A stretch of 64,000 nucleotides of DNA from Nocardiopsis kunsanensis DSM 44524 (GTDB taxonomy: Bacteria; Actinomycetota; Actinomycetes; Streptosporangiales; Streptosporangiaceae). Position 1 is the stretch's first letter; every line of letters begins with the position of its first letter. A program made the position numbers and the translations under genes. A model generated the notes under the pieces. The model did not search any database and was not told the origin of the DNA. It saw nothing but the letters and a program-made list of their open reading frames with translations. Where the stretch lies: positions 62,001 to 126,000 of the forward strand of contig NZ_ANAY01000001.1 of assembly GCF_000340965.1 (NCBI RefSeq), written 5' to 3'. Of the stretch, positions 1 through 8,708 are shown piece after piece.

Positions 1-507
1 GACGGCGGGGTCCCCCACGTGTGCCCACGGCGACCCGGGCGCGGCGGCCGACGAGGAGACCAGGACGAGGTCGATGTCGACACCGTCCATGATGATCTGC
101 GCGTCGTGGGGGCGCAGCGGGACCGATCTCAAGTAGGGGTCGACCGCCTGCTGGATCCCTGCGCCCACGACGGTGGCGGCCACGAGATGTTCCTCTCCCT
201 GGCCGACGAGGCCGCTGAGCAGGCGCGCCTCCTGGCGGTCGGCGTCGAAGGAGCGCACCGGTTCCACTCGCCGCCGCTGGGAGTGGTTGGTGTTGCCGCT
301 GCTGCGCCAGAGCCGGTAGAGGTCGCGTGGGAGACGGACCAGGGAACGGCCCGGCCGTTTGGCGGCGTTGGTCAGGGCACGGCCGACCTGGAGCGACGTC
401 GACCCCTCCAGGGAGGCCAGCCGCACCTGTGCCTCCTGGAGCTGGGCCTCGCGTTCGGCCAGGGCCTGTCGGAGCTGTTCGGTCTGGCTCTGTTCACGCC
501 GTTTCAC
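1..507 (-). CDS. Glycosyltransferase-like protein, N-terminal part (cut by window start)
   Basis: The frame stays open to the first base, so only the first 169 residues are visible. A charged heptad-like stretch (residues 7-32, rich in Gln, Glu, Leu, Arg) suggests a short coiled coil. It is followed by a basic segment with VGRALTNAAKRPGRSLVRLP and then a hydrophobic strand (IDLVLVSSSAA). From memory, this arrangement precedes the Rossmann domain of actinobacterial GT1/GT4-type glycosyltransferases, but the catalytic part lies outside the window. The start is GTG at 507 with AAGG about nine bases upstream; an in-frame stop lies at 543-541. Its neighbour is the UDP-GlcNAc 2-epimerase on the same strand, in line with a surface-polysaccharide role. 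The family call is inference. Confidence 0.6.
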   Translation of the reverse strand, partial: MKRREQSQTEQLRQALAEREAQLQEAQVRLASLEGSTSLQVGRALTNAAKRPGRSLVRLPRDLYRLWRSSGNTNHSQRRRVEPVRSFDADRQEARLLSGLVGQGEEHLVAATVVGAGIQQAVDPYLRSVPLRPHDAQIIMDGVDIDLVLVSSSAAAPGSPWAHVGDPAV

Positions 508-719
508 GGTCTGCCACCTTGTGTTCTGGTCGGGTCGGCATCAGCAGGGACTGCCGGTGTGTCCGGCGCGCCGCTCCCGGCCGGGAGCGGATTCCCTGCT
601 TCAGGCGGGCACTGGCACCTGAACTCGTGGGACGTCCGCGCTCGGCGGTCGGTGGGCCTGGCATGGGGAGATCACCTCGACCGGGGTTCGTTGTAGGGGG
701 AGAATGCGGTGACGGGGGG

Positions 720-1832
720 TCATCGGACCCACCCCGACAGCACGGCGGCGATGCGCTCGCCGGAGCGTCCGTCCCACAGGGGCGGGACGTCGTCACCGGT
801 TCGGCTCTCGGGTCGGCCGTCCAGGACCTTGGCCAGGGCCTGGACGAGGTCGTCCTCGGTGACGAGCTGGTTGGTTCCGTGTGTGATGGTGACGGGCCGT
901 TCGGTGTTGGGGCGCAGGGTCAAGCAGGGCACCCCGAGGATGGTCGTCTCCTCCTGAACGCCCCCGGAATCGGTGACCACGGCGGCCGCGCCGCGGGTGA
1001 GCGCGACGAAATCGAGGTAACCGAGGGGGTCGAGCAGGCGCACGCCGGGGTGGTCGCCGAGACCGGCCCGGTCGAAGGCGGCCTTGCCGCGCGGGTGGAC
1101 GGGCATGACCACGGGGATCTGGTCGGCGATGGTGTGCAGGCGCCCGGTCAGGCGGGCGACGTTGTCGGGGTCGTCCACGTTGGCCGGGCGGTGCAGGGTC
1201 GCGGCCACGTAGCTGTCGGGCAGCTCGAAACGTGCGCGCAGGGCGTCGGCGTCGAACCGGTCCAGGTTATCCAGCAGGGTGTCGATCATGGGGTTGCCGA
1301 CCAGGTGGACCCGGTCGGTCGCGACCCCTTCACCGGCCAGATGTCCCACCGCCTCCGGGCTCGTGGCGAAACACAGGTCGCTGAGCCGGTCGGTGACCCG
1401 GCGGTTGATCTCCTCGGGCATGCTGTTGTCGAAGGAGCGCAGTCCCGCCTCGACGTGGGCGACGGGGATCTGGAGTTTGGCGGCCACCAGGGCGGCGGCC
1501 ACCGTGGAGTTCACGTCACCGTAGACCACGACGACACCCGGCTCCCGGCGGGTGAACTCCTCCTCCAGTCCGACCATGAGCGCGGCGGTCTGGGAGGCGT
1601 GTGAACCGGAGCCGACACCGAGGTCGACGTCGGGTGTGGGCAGCCCGAGGTCGCGGAAGAAGACCGCGGACATGCGGTCGTCGTAGTGCTGTCCGGTGTG
1701 CACGACCGACTGGTGGGCCCCGCGTCCACGGAGGGCGGAGACGACCGGTGCGGCCTTGACGAAGTTGGGCCGCGCGCCGACGACGTGCACGATCCCGGTT
1801 TCCCTGGTTCCGAGGGGAGCGCTCGCTGCCAC
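720..1832 (-). CDS. wecB: UDP-N-acetylglucosamine 2-epimerase (non-hydrolysing)
   Basis: The 370-residue protein has the WecB/MnaA length and order: N-terminal VHVVGARPNFVKAAP, the HVEAGLRS segment near residue 130, and the C-terminal TDSGGVQEE motif that binds UDP. The reaction interconverts UDP-GlcNAc and UDP-ManNAc in the cytoplasm. The gene is divergent from a glycosyltransferase, and a UDP-ManNAc-type dehydrogenase lies 2 kb away, so the two could supply UDP-ManNAc uronic acid for a wall polymer. The start is ATG at 1832. A hydrolysing epimerase is less likely because of the clear non-hydrolysing family motifs. Confidence 0.93.
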   Translation of the reverse strand: MAASAPLGTRETGIVHVVGARPNFVKAAPVVSALRGRGAHQSVVHTGQHYDDRMSAVFFRDLGLPTPDVDLGVGSGSHASQTAALMVGLEEEFTRREPGVVVVYGDVNSTVAAALVAAKLQIPVAHVEAGLRSFDNSMPEEINRRVTDRLSDLCFATSPEAVGHLAGEGVATDRVHLVGNPMIDTLLDNLDRFDADALRARFELPDSYVAATLHRPANVDDPDNVARLTGRLHTIADQIPVVMPVHPRGKAAFDRAGLGDHPGVRLLDPLGYLDFVALTRGAAAVVTDSGGVQEETTILGVPCLTLRPNTERPVTITHGTNQLVTEDDLVQALAKVLDGRPESRTGDDVPPLWDGRSGERIAAVLSGWVR

Positions 1833-2023
1833 GATTGTTCACGTCTCCTTCTGCTGTGGATCGGCTCGCCGGCGCGGTGTCACGGGCTGTCTGCGGCGGA
1901 GGGCCCGGGCCTTGCCCGAGCCGTCCACCGCACGTCGCCGTGGCGTCACCGCTCGGCCACGTCCGCGTGGTTGTGTTTCTGACCGTGCACGAGAACCGGA
2001 CTCACCAAGCCCATGTACCGCAC

Positions 2024-3751
2024 GTGCGCTCCCGATGGCCGCGCGCTCTGACCTTCACCGCGTCCCTGGCCTGGCGGCATCTGCGAGCCGAACCGGCCCG
2101 GCTGCCGCTGTTGGCCCTGCGGTTGGCCCCCGGTCCGCCCCGCCGGGCGGTGCGCTCGGCCGCGTCCCGGCTCGGCGGTCTGCCCCTGGCCTACGCGTTG
2201 TGGGACCAGGGCCGGCGCGAGGAGGCCCGGGAGGCGGTGCTCGCCGCGGCCGACGGCGCCGGGGACCGCGCGGTCTGCCGTCTGGTGACGGCCTGCCTGG
2301 CCGCGGGTGATGCCTCCACCGCCCGCGAGCTGGTGGAACGGTTGCCCCGGGGGAGGACCAGGGACGCGGCCGAGCACAGGACGGAGCTGGCCACCGGCCG
2401 TGCCGTTCCCGCTTCGTCCGTATCGCCTGATCATCACGGGATCACGTTAACCCGCGGTGACCGAACACGGCCCGACGACACGGTGAACGCTCGGCGACCG
2501 CCCGGCACCGGAGAGCCACCACGGGTGTTGCACCTGGTCACCAACGCGTTGCCGCACACCAACGCCGGTTACACACAACGCACGCACCGCATCGCGGTGG
2601 CCCAACGGGAGCGCGGCATCGACGCCCACGTGGTCACGCGGGCGGGGTATCCGCTGAACAAGGGGGTGGCCGATCCGCGCCCGCTGGTGACGGTGGACGG
2701 GGTTCCCTACCACCGCATGATCCCGTGGACCGCCCCTGCCGACGCCGACGCGGAGTTCGGGGCAGGGCTGCGCATGGGCTCCGCTCTGGTGGAGGCGCTG
2801 CGCCCGGACGTGCTGCACGCGGCGAGCAACCACCACAACGCACGGTTGGCGCTGGCCCTGGGTGAACGTTTCGGTCTGCCGGTGGTCTACGAGGTGCGCG
2901 GGTTCCTGGAGGAGTCCTGGCTCTCGCGCGATCCCGAACGCAGCACGGAGGACGCCTTCTACCGGGCGGAGCGGGCGCGCGAGAGCGCCTGCATGCTCGC
3001 GGCCGACCTGGTGGTGACGCTGGGTGGAACGATGCGCGCCGACATCGTCGAGCGCGGGGTGGACCCCGACCGGCTCCTGGTGGTGCCCAACGCCGTGGAC
3101 CCCTCGTTCCTGGAGCCTCTGCCCCCGGCCGGCGGTGTACGCGAGCCGCTGGGTATCGGTGGGGGTGCGTTCGTGGCAGGCACGACGACGAGCTGTTTCG
3201 GCTACGAGGGGTTGGACACCCTGTTGGAGGCCGTGGCCCTGATGCGGGAGCGCGGCGAGGACGCCCACGCACTGGTGGTCGGTGACGGTCCGGAACTGCC
3301 TGCGTTGCGCGCACGCGCGCAGGACCTCGGCCTGGCGGGAGCGGCCCATTTCACCGGCCGTGTGCCCTCCGGCAGGGTTCGTGAGTACCACGGCGCTCTG
3401 GACGTTTTCGTGGTGCCGCGTCGGAACGAACGGGTGTGTCGTGTCGTCACTCCCCTCAAACCCGTGGAAGCTATGGCAGGGGGGCTTCCCATTGTGGCCA
3501 GTGATCTTCCTGCATTGCGAGAGATCGTCGAACCGGGAGTGACCGGTGAGTTAATTCCGGCAGGACAATCGGTATGTCTCGCCGATGTTCTCTCAAATCT
3601 CTCTTATAGTCACAAAACGCGCACCTCTTACGGATGCGCAGGTAGAAGCGTGGTGGAAGAGGAACGAACCTGGGCCGGAGCCGCATACCGCTACGACGTG
3701 GCGTACAGAGGTCTCATTCAAAAAATGTCCGGACCAGGCCACATCCCGTAA
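2024..3751 (+). CDS. Glycosyltransferase family 4 protein with helical N-terminal extension
   Basis: The first ~150 residues are an Ala/Arg/Leu-rich helical region (WRHLRAEPARLPLLALRLAP). A GT4 fold follows: LHLVTNALPHTNAGYTQRTH opens the first Rossmann domain, and the second holds the acceptor/donor motifs VVPNAVDPSFL, ALVVGDGPE and VTPLKPVEAMAGGLPIVASD. It should transfer an NDP-sugar-derived residue to a lipid-linked or polymer acceptor at the inner membrane face. The frame is open from 1835, but that would leave no divergent promoter with wecB. GTG 2024 keeps the recognisable N-terminus, although no good ribosome-binding site marks it. From about 3430 to the stop the base composition drops in GC compared with the rest of the gene. 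Confidence 0.8.
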   Translation: MRSRWPRALTFTASLAWRHLRAEPARLPLLALRLAPGPPRRAVRSAASRLGGLPLAYALWDQGRREEAREAVLAAADGAGDRAVCRLVTACLAAGDASTARELVERLPRGRTRDAAEHRTELATGRAVPASSVSPDHHGITLTRGDRTRPDDTVNARRPPGTGEPPRVLHLVTNALPHTNAGYTQRTHRIAVAQRERGIDAHVVTRAGYPLNKGVADPRPLVTVDGVPYHRMIPWTAPADADAEFGAGLRMGSALVEALRPDVLHAASNHHNARLALALGERFGLPVVYEVRGFLEESWLSRDPERSTEDAFYRAERARESACMLAADLVVTLGGTMRADIVERGVDPDRLLVVPNAVDPSFLEPLPPAGGVREPLGIGGGAFVAGTTTSCFGYEGLDTLLEAVALMRERGEDAHALVVGDGPELPALRARAQDLGLAGAAHFTGRVPSGRVREYHGALDVFVVPRRNERVCRVVTPLKPVEAMAGGLPIVASDLPALREIVEPGVTGELIPAGQSVCLADVLSNLSYSHKTRTSYGCAGRSVVEEERTWAGAAYRYDVAYRGLIQKMSGPGHIP

Positions 3752-3851
3752 TACCGGCAAATGCACGCCTAGACTCGGACAGCCGGCGCCGACAAAGCAG
3801 ACCTCGCCGACGTACGCCCGTTCTCGAAACGAATGCGAGTGTGACAGCGAA

Positions 3852-5213
3852 GTGGATGCCACATCCTCCAACCCAGCAACCGTCGACCGGCCCGGGCCAC
3901 CGGCGAGCGACCTCGTCGTCCTGGGTCTGGGCTACGTAGGACTGCCCCTGGCAGCGGAGGCAGCCGCCGCGGGTCTGCGCGTCGTGGGACTGGACGTCAG
4001 CACCTCGGTCGTGGAAAGCCTCAACCAGGGCATCTCGCACATCGACGACCTGTCCCCGGACGACATCTCCATGATGCTCGACCAGGGGTTCGCCGCCACC
4101 GACGACCCGGCCTGCCTGGCCTCGGCACGCACCATCGTCATCTGTGTTCCCACGCCGCTGTCGCCCGAGGGCGGCCCGGACCTGAGCGCGGTGACCTCCG
4201 CGGCCAGGTCCATCGCCGGGAACCTGACCCCGGGCACGCTGGTGATCCTGGAATCGACGACCTATCCCGGTACGACCGACGAGGTCGTGCGCCCGATCCT
4301 CGAGGAGTCCGGCCTGGTCGCCGGCGCCGACTTCCACCTGGCGTTCTCGCCCGAGCGCATCGACCCGGGCAACACGGCCTTCGGCGTGGCCAACACCCCG
4401 AAGGTCGTCGGCGGCCTCACCGATGTCTGCGGTGAGCGCGCCGCGCACTTCTACAGCTCCTTCGTCCACACCGTGGTCCGCGCCCGCGGTACGCGCGAGG
4501 CGGAGATGGCCAAACTGCTGGAGAACACCTACCGGCACGTGAACATCGCCCTGGTCAACGAGATGGCCGTGTTCTGCCAGGAGCTCGGGATCGACCTGTG
4601 GGACTCCATCTCGGCCGCGGCCACCAAGCCGTTCGGCTTCCAGGCCTTCTATCCGGGACCGGGTGTGGGCGGGCACTGCATCCCCATCGATCCGAACTAC
4701 CTGTCCTACAAGGTCAAGACGCTGGGGTACCCGTTCCGGTTCGTGGAGCTGGCGCAGGAGATCAACGGGCGCATGCCCGCCTACGTCACCCAGCGCTCCC
4801 AGGAGCTGCTCAACGAGAGCGGACTGGCCCTGTCACGCTCCAGAGTCCTGGTCCTGGGCGTGACCTACAAGGCCGACATCGCCGACCAGCGTGAGTCCCC
4901 GGCCCGCCCGGTGGCGCGCAGGCTCGCCGCCAAGGGCGCCACTCTGACCTACCACGACCCGCACGTGGAGTCGTGGACGGTCGACGGCGTGGAGATCCCC
5001 AGGTCCACCGACCTGGACCAGGCCCTGGCCGACGCCGACCTGACCGTGCTGCTCACCGACCACGCCGACTACGAGCCCAAGCGGCTGGCCGAGTACGCCC
5101 GGCTGCTGCTGGACACCCGCGGGGTGCTGCGCCGTACCCCGCCCGAGACCGAGGCCGAGGTGCCCGCACAAGGGCGCCGGCACGTCGACCGCGAGGGGAT
5201 GCAGGTGCTCTGA
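3852..5213 (+). CDS. wecC: Nucleotide-sugar 6-dehydrogenase, UDP-ManNAc/UDP-GlcNAc type
   Basis: An NAD-binding motif GLGYVGLPLAAEAAAAG starts the protein. The central helix carries LLENTYRHVNIALVNE, the active-site Cys is in GVGGHCIPIDPNYL, and the C-terminal domain has VLGVTYKADIADQRESP. The CIPIDP form is typical of UDP-N-acetyl-aminosugar dehydrogenases, whereas UDP-glucose dehydrogenases usually have GGCLPKD, as in the gene at 21522. It would oxidise UDP-ManNAc or UDP-GlcNAc at C6 using two NAD. The start is uncertain: GTG 3852 gives 453 residues and precedes the Rossmann motif by about 20 residues, while the frame itself is open from 3585, inside the preceding gene. The exact sugar is inferred from the nearby wecB. 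Confidence 0.87.
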   Translation: MDATSSNPATVDRPGPPASDLVVLGLGYVGLPLAAEAAAAGLRVVGLDVSTSVVESLNQGISHIDDLSPDDISMMLDQGFAATDDPACLASARTIVICVPTPLSPEGGPDLSAVTSAARSIAGNLTPGTLVILESTTYPGTTDEVVRPILEESGLVAGADFHLAFSPERIDPGNTAFGVANTPKVVGGLTDVCGERAAHFYSSFVHTVVRARGTREAEMAKLLENTYRHVNIALVNEMAVFCQELGIDLWDSISAAATKPFGFQAFYPGPGVGGHCIPIDPNYLSYKVKTLGYPFRFVELAQEINGRMPAYVTQRSQELLNESGLALSRSRVLVLGVTYKADIADQRESPARPVARRLAAKGATLTYHDPHVESWTVDGVEIPRSTDLDQALADADLTVLLTDHADYEPKRLAEYARLLLDTRGVLRRTPPETEAEVPAQGRRHVDREGMQVL

Positions 5214-5224
5214 GAGCCGATTCC

Positions 5225-5246
5225 CGGGGGCCCGTGCAGGCCCCCG
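5225..5246. terminator. Possible Rho-independent terminator after wecC-like gene
   Basis: An eight-base-pair GC stem (C+GGGGGCC pairing GGCCCCC+G) encloses the loop CGTGCA, 12 bases after the dehydrogenase stop. There is no T run, as is common in high-GC actinomycetes. Confidence 0.45.
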
Positions 5247-5485
5247 CACCACCGGCGGCACGTCGGGGACGGTTCGTGTCCCCCGGCGTGCCGTTCGCCG
5301 TTCACCTGCCTCTGCACGAGGGTTCACCGAATACCCCCCTCGTGTCCATCAGGCTTTTCTCGCCACGTTTCCGCAGGTGAATACCGTGTCGAAAAGCAGG
5401 TCGCGCCGCCGGAGAGCAGATCATCGGTTGAGGCGGCCCTTCTCCGAGCGACACAGGCTACAGGCGACACAGGTAGGTGATCTCC

Positions 5486-6655
5486 ATGCACGTGCTCGTG
5501 GCCACGGTCGTGCACCATCCCGAGGACGCTCGCATCCTGCACCGCCAGATCCGGGCACTGCTCGACGCGGGACACACGGTCACCTACGTGGCCCCCTTCC
5601 GCGAGTGCGGGGTCGTCCCCTGGAACGGGTTGCAGGCCGTCGACGTGCCCCGAGCCTCCGGACGCGACCGTATGGCGTCCCTGCGGGCGGCGCGTGCGAT
5701 CCTGGCCGAACACGCGCCGCACGCGGATCTGCTGCTGTTCCACGACCCCGAACTCATGCTGGCCCTTCCGGAGAACCGGCCGCTGACCGTGTGGGACGTG
5801 CACGAGGACACCGCGTCGGCCCTGCTGACCAAACCCTGGGTACCCGAACCGCTGCGCAAGCCCCTGGGCGGGCTCATGCGACTCTTCGAGCGCCGGGCCG
5901 AACGGAACATGCGCCTGCTGCTGGCCGAGGAGGGATACCGCTCCCGGTTCCGTTTCGACCACCCGGTGGTGCCCAACACGACCGAGGTACCCGAACGTCC
6001 GGCACGCGAGCCCGGCGACGACCGGGTCGTCTACCTGGGACACGTATCGGTGGCCCGGGGGGCCCACGAGCTGGTCGACCTGGGCCGGCTCCTCCAGCCC
6101 CACGGGATCCGGCTGGAGGTCATCGGCGGCGCGGACCCGGGCGTGCGCCCCCTGTTGCGGGAGGCCGCGCAGGAAGGCGCCCTGCACTGGTACGGCTACG
6201 TGCCCAACGACCGTGCGTTGCGCATGTGCGCGGGCGCCATGGCGGGGGTGAGCCTGCTGCACGACGAACCCAACTACCGCCACTCGATGCCTACCAAGAT
6301 CGTGGAGTACATGGCACACGGTCTGCCGGTGGTCACGACCGCGGGCCCGGTGGCCACGGCCCTGGTCCACGAACGCCCCGAGGGGCCGGCCGGTACGGTC
6401 GTGCCCTTCGGCGACGCCTTCGCCGCCGCCCAGGCGGTCCTGCGGCTGCGCCGTGACCCGCAGCTGCGTGCCGAGTACGCACGCACCGGGCACGCCGTCG
6501 CCCGGACTTCTTTCCACTGGCCGGTACAGGCTCGTACCTTCGTCGAACGGCTGGAGAGCTGGGTGGACGAGGCGGCCGGGCCGACGGTGCGGGTACCGCG
6601 CCAACGCCGGAGGAGTCGGCGTGCGCCGACGGGCCCGGCCCTGGCGAGTGAATGA
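5486..6655 (+). CDS. Glycosyltransferase, GT4-like
   Basis: A 389-residue two-domain glycosyltransferase. The N-terminal half has DARILHRQIRALLDAGHTVT and a conserved DVHED. The C-terminal half has VVYLGHVSVARG, a GYVPNDRALRMCAGAMAG segment and SMPTKIVEYMAHGLPVVTT, which matches the nucleotide-sugar-binding motif of GT4 enzymes. It ends in an Arg-rich tail. ATG 5486 follows AGGTGA at 5475-5480 with five bases between; a GTG nine bases earlier is in frame but has a poorer site. It probably adds a sugar in the same surface polymer as its neighbours; donor and acceptor cannot be read from the sequence. Confidence 0.85.
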   Translation: MHVLVATVVHHPEDARILHRQIRALLDAGHTVTYVAPFRECGVVPWNGLQAVDVPRASGRDRMASLRAARAILAEHAPHADLLLFHDPELMLALPENRPLTVWDVHEDTASALLTKPWVPEPLRKPLGGLMRLFERRAERNMRLLLAEEGYRSRFRFDHPVVPNTTEVPERPAREPGDDRVVYLGHVSVARGAHELVDLGRLLQPHGIRLEVIGGADPGVRPLLREAAQEGALHWYGYVPNDRALRMCAGAMAGVSLLHDEPNYRHSMPTKIVEYMAHGLPVVTTAGPVATALVHERPEGPAGTVVPFGDAFAAAQAVLRLRRDPQLRAEYARTGHAVARTSFHWPVQARTFVERLESWVDEAAGPTVRVPRQRRRSRRAPTGPALASE

Positions 6656-6755
6656 GACCACACTTGGTGTAGGAAATATCTTCTTAGGCAACTAGGTTGG
6701 TGGCCGTGACAGGACCGGGCCCGCACCCGGCACCCACGATCACCGAGGTTTCCCC

Positions 6756-7361
6756 ATGAGCGACGCACTGATCCTCGACAAGAGCGCCCAGGACCTGCTG
6801 TTCCGTGACGCCCGTACGGCCAACACCTTCACCGACGAGCCGGTGACCGAGGAGCAGGTACGCGCGATCTACGACCTGGTCAAGTACGGCCCCACCTCCA
6901 TGAACAACCAGCCGCTGCGTGTGACGGCCGTGCGTTCGGCCGAGGCAAGGGAGCGCCTGGTACAGCACATGGCCGGAAACAACGGTCCCAAGACCGCCAC
7001 TGCGCCGCTGACCCTGATCCTGACGGCCGACAGCTCCTTCCACGAGCTCTTCCCGAAGACCTTCCCCATCGCCCCGGACGCTCGTGAGACGTTCGCCGGC
7101 ATGCCCACCGAGGCGCGTGAGAAGGCCGCCTTCGAGAACGCGATGCTGCAGGTCGCCTACCTCATCATGGGCGTGCGCGCCGCGGGTCTGGCCGCCGGCC
7201 CGATGACCGGCTTCGACATCGACGGTGTCCGCAAGGAGTTCTTCGGCGAGGGCTCCACCATCCAGCCGCTCGTGGTCATGAACATCGGCAAGCCCGGCCC
7301 CGACGCCTGGTTCGACCGCCAGCCGCGCCTGGAGTACGACGAGGTCGTCACCGAGGTCTGA
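6756..7361 (+). CDS. Nitroreductase-family protein, RutE-like (malonic semialdehyde reductase)
   Basis: At 201 residues this is a single-domain FMN nitroreductase. The N-terminal segment with ARTANTFTDEPVTEEQV, the YGPTSMNNQPLR phosphate/FMN-binding segment and the GPMTGFDIDGVRKEFF region match the RutE group, which reduces malonic semialdehyde to 3-hydroxypropionate with NADPH or NADH. There are no pyrimidine-degradation (rut) genes nearby, so the physiological substrate is open. The gene stands alone, with an AT-richer patch at 6660-6697 upstream that probably holds its promoter, and is followed by a strong bidirectional terminator. Confidence 0.85.
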   Translation: MSDALILDKSAQDLLFRDARTANTFTDEPVTEEQVRAIYDLVKYGPTSMNNQPLRVTAVRSAEARERLVQHMAGNNGPKTATAPLTLILTADSSFHELFPKTFPIAPDARETFAGMPTEAREKAAFENAMLQVAYLIMGVRAAGLAAGPMTGFDIDGVRKEFFGEGSTIQPLVVMNIGKPGPDAWFDRQPRLEYDEVVTEV

Positions 7362-7434
7362 TCGGCCGCGGACGACACGTGCCGGGGCCGTACCCCGACG
7401 GTTCCCGGCGTTCCTGCTCCGGCAGGACACACAC

Positions 7435-7473
7435 GAAGGAGGGGCCGCACACCCGAGGTGTGCGGCCCCTTCG
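7435..7473. terminator. Bidirectional terminator between convergent genes
   Basis: A perfect 13-bp stem, GGGGCCGCACACC (7441-7453) with its complement at 7457-7469, encloses a three-base CGA loop, with extra A-T/G-T pairs at the base. It sits between the nitroreductase and the oppositely directed glycosyltransferase. Confidence 0.8.
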
Positions 7474-7500
7474 TCGCTCGAGGTCCCTGCGGTGCAGGGA

Positions 7501-8520
7501 TCAGATGACCGGGGGGCGCCCCGCCCGCGTCATCCGCCACACGGTGCTCCAGCCGATCGGTGTGCGCGGACCGGCGTCCTCACGCCAACCCTCCCGGAAG
7601 CCCTGGAACCAGGCCCGCAACGCGTCGCCGTCGCGCTCGCGCAACAGTGTCAGCCCGACCCAGGTGCCCAGGTACGGCAGCACCAGCGCCCACGGCAGGT
7701 TCCTGCGCGCCAGCCACACCCGGTTGCGGGCGTTGAGCCGGTAGAAGTCGGCGTGCCGCGTGGGTGCGACCGCCGGGTGGTACATGACCGCGTCGGCGTC
7801 GTACTCGATCGTGTAGCCGGCGTCCATGATGCGCCAGGCCAGGTCGGTCTCCTCATGGGCGTAGAAGAAGTCGCCCGGGAGCCCGCCCCCGGCCTCGAAG
7901 GCCGAACGCCGGATCGCGCACGCCCCGCCCAGGAACGTGGTCACCACGCTGGACTCGCGCGGGTCGCCCACACGCAGCCGGGGCACGTGGCGGCGCTGGT
8001 CGGGGCCACCGTCGGGGTCGGCGATGCGGAACGAGATCGCGCCCAGCGACGGGTCGGAGCCGAACCGCTCCCGCACATGGCGGGCCAGGTCGGTGGAGCG
8101 GTACCAGCCGTCGTCGTCCAGGAACAGCACGACGTCGCCCTCGGCGGCGCGCACACCCTCGTTGCGCCCGGCGGGGATACCGACGTTCTCGGGCAGCTGG
8201 ACGATCCGGACGCCCTCGGGCAGCTCCGGCAGTTCGGCGCCGTTGCTGACCACGACGACCTCGACGTCGGCGCCCTCCTGCTCGAACACGCTGGTGATCG
8301 CGCGGCGCAGCTCGGCCGGACGGGTCCCCATCGTGAGCAGGACACAGGACAACGTGGGTGCGGACACCTCGGAGCGGCTCCGTTCAGCTGCGGTGGGCCG
8401 GAGGTCCACCGCATCGGACGTACCGGAACCCGATACGGGAGGGGCGGAAGCGGTGGACCGTGTGCCCTCCGCCTGGGGCGTACCGGAACCAGATGCGGGC
8501 GGAATGACAGGAGTAGCCAT
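7501..8520 (-). CDS. Glycosyltransferase family 2 protein
   Basis: Residues ~56-290 form a GT-A fold: SCVLLTMGTRPAELRRAI at the start, the metal-binding DDD in VVLFLDDDGWYRS, and an ED-like motif in HEETDLAWRIMDAGY. This resembles rhamnosyl/galactofuranosyl-type GT2 enzymes. The first ~50 residues are low-complexity and contain two copies of a ~20-residue unit beginning PPxSGSGT, from a 60-bp imperfect DNA repeat. The true start could be further in, near the GT fold, because the repeat region has no recognisable function. Near the C-terminus there may be one weak hydrophobic helix (LVLPYLGTWVGLTLL). Confidence 0.87.
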   Translation of the reverse strand: MATPVIPPASGSGTPQAEGTRSTASAPPVSGSGTSDAVDLRPTAAERSRSEVSAPTLSCVLLTMGTRPAELRRAITSVFEQEGADVEVVVVSNGAELPELPEGVRIVQLPENVGIPAGRNEGVRAAEGDVVLFLDDDGWYRSTDLARHVRERFGSDPSLGAISFRIADPDGGPDQRRHVPRLRVGDPRESSVVTTFLGGACAIRRSAFEAGGGLPGDFFYAHEETDLAWRIMDAGYTIEYDADAVMYHPAVAPTRHADFYRLNARNRVWLARRNLPWALVLPYLGTWVGLTLLRERDGDALRAWFQGFREGWREDAGPRTPIGWSTVWRMTRAGRPPVI

Positions 8521-8648
8521 GTGTTCGACCGATCAGTGGACGACGTGCGACGGGCAGGTGGAGTACCAGCAACGGTCGCAGAAACAGACTAACGAAGGCC
8601 TAAAGGAATCGCGGATCCGGGCCAACGAAAACCTAAAGTGGAAGTGTA

Positions 8649-8683
8649 AGGGGCCGCGGACGGGGTATCGTCCACGGCCCCCT
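8649..8683. terminator. Terminator downstream of the CDP-alcohol phosphotransferase operon
   Basis: An inverted repeat of about 13 bp (GGGGCCGCGGACG against CGTCCACGGCCCC, one mismatch) with a short loop lies 26 bases beyond the stop of the minus-strand gene ending at 8709. It would end the five-gene operon. Confidence 0.65.
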
Positions 8684-8708
8684 GTGCGACGGAAACGTCA
8701 CATCCGTG

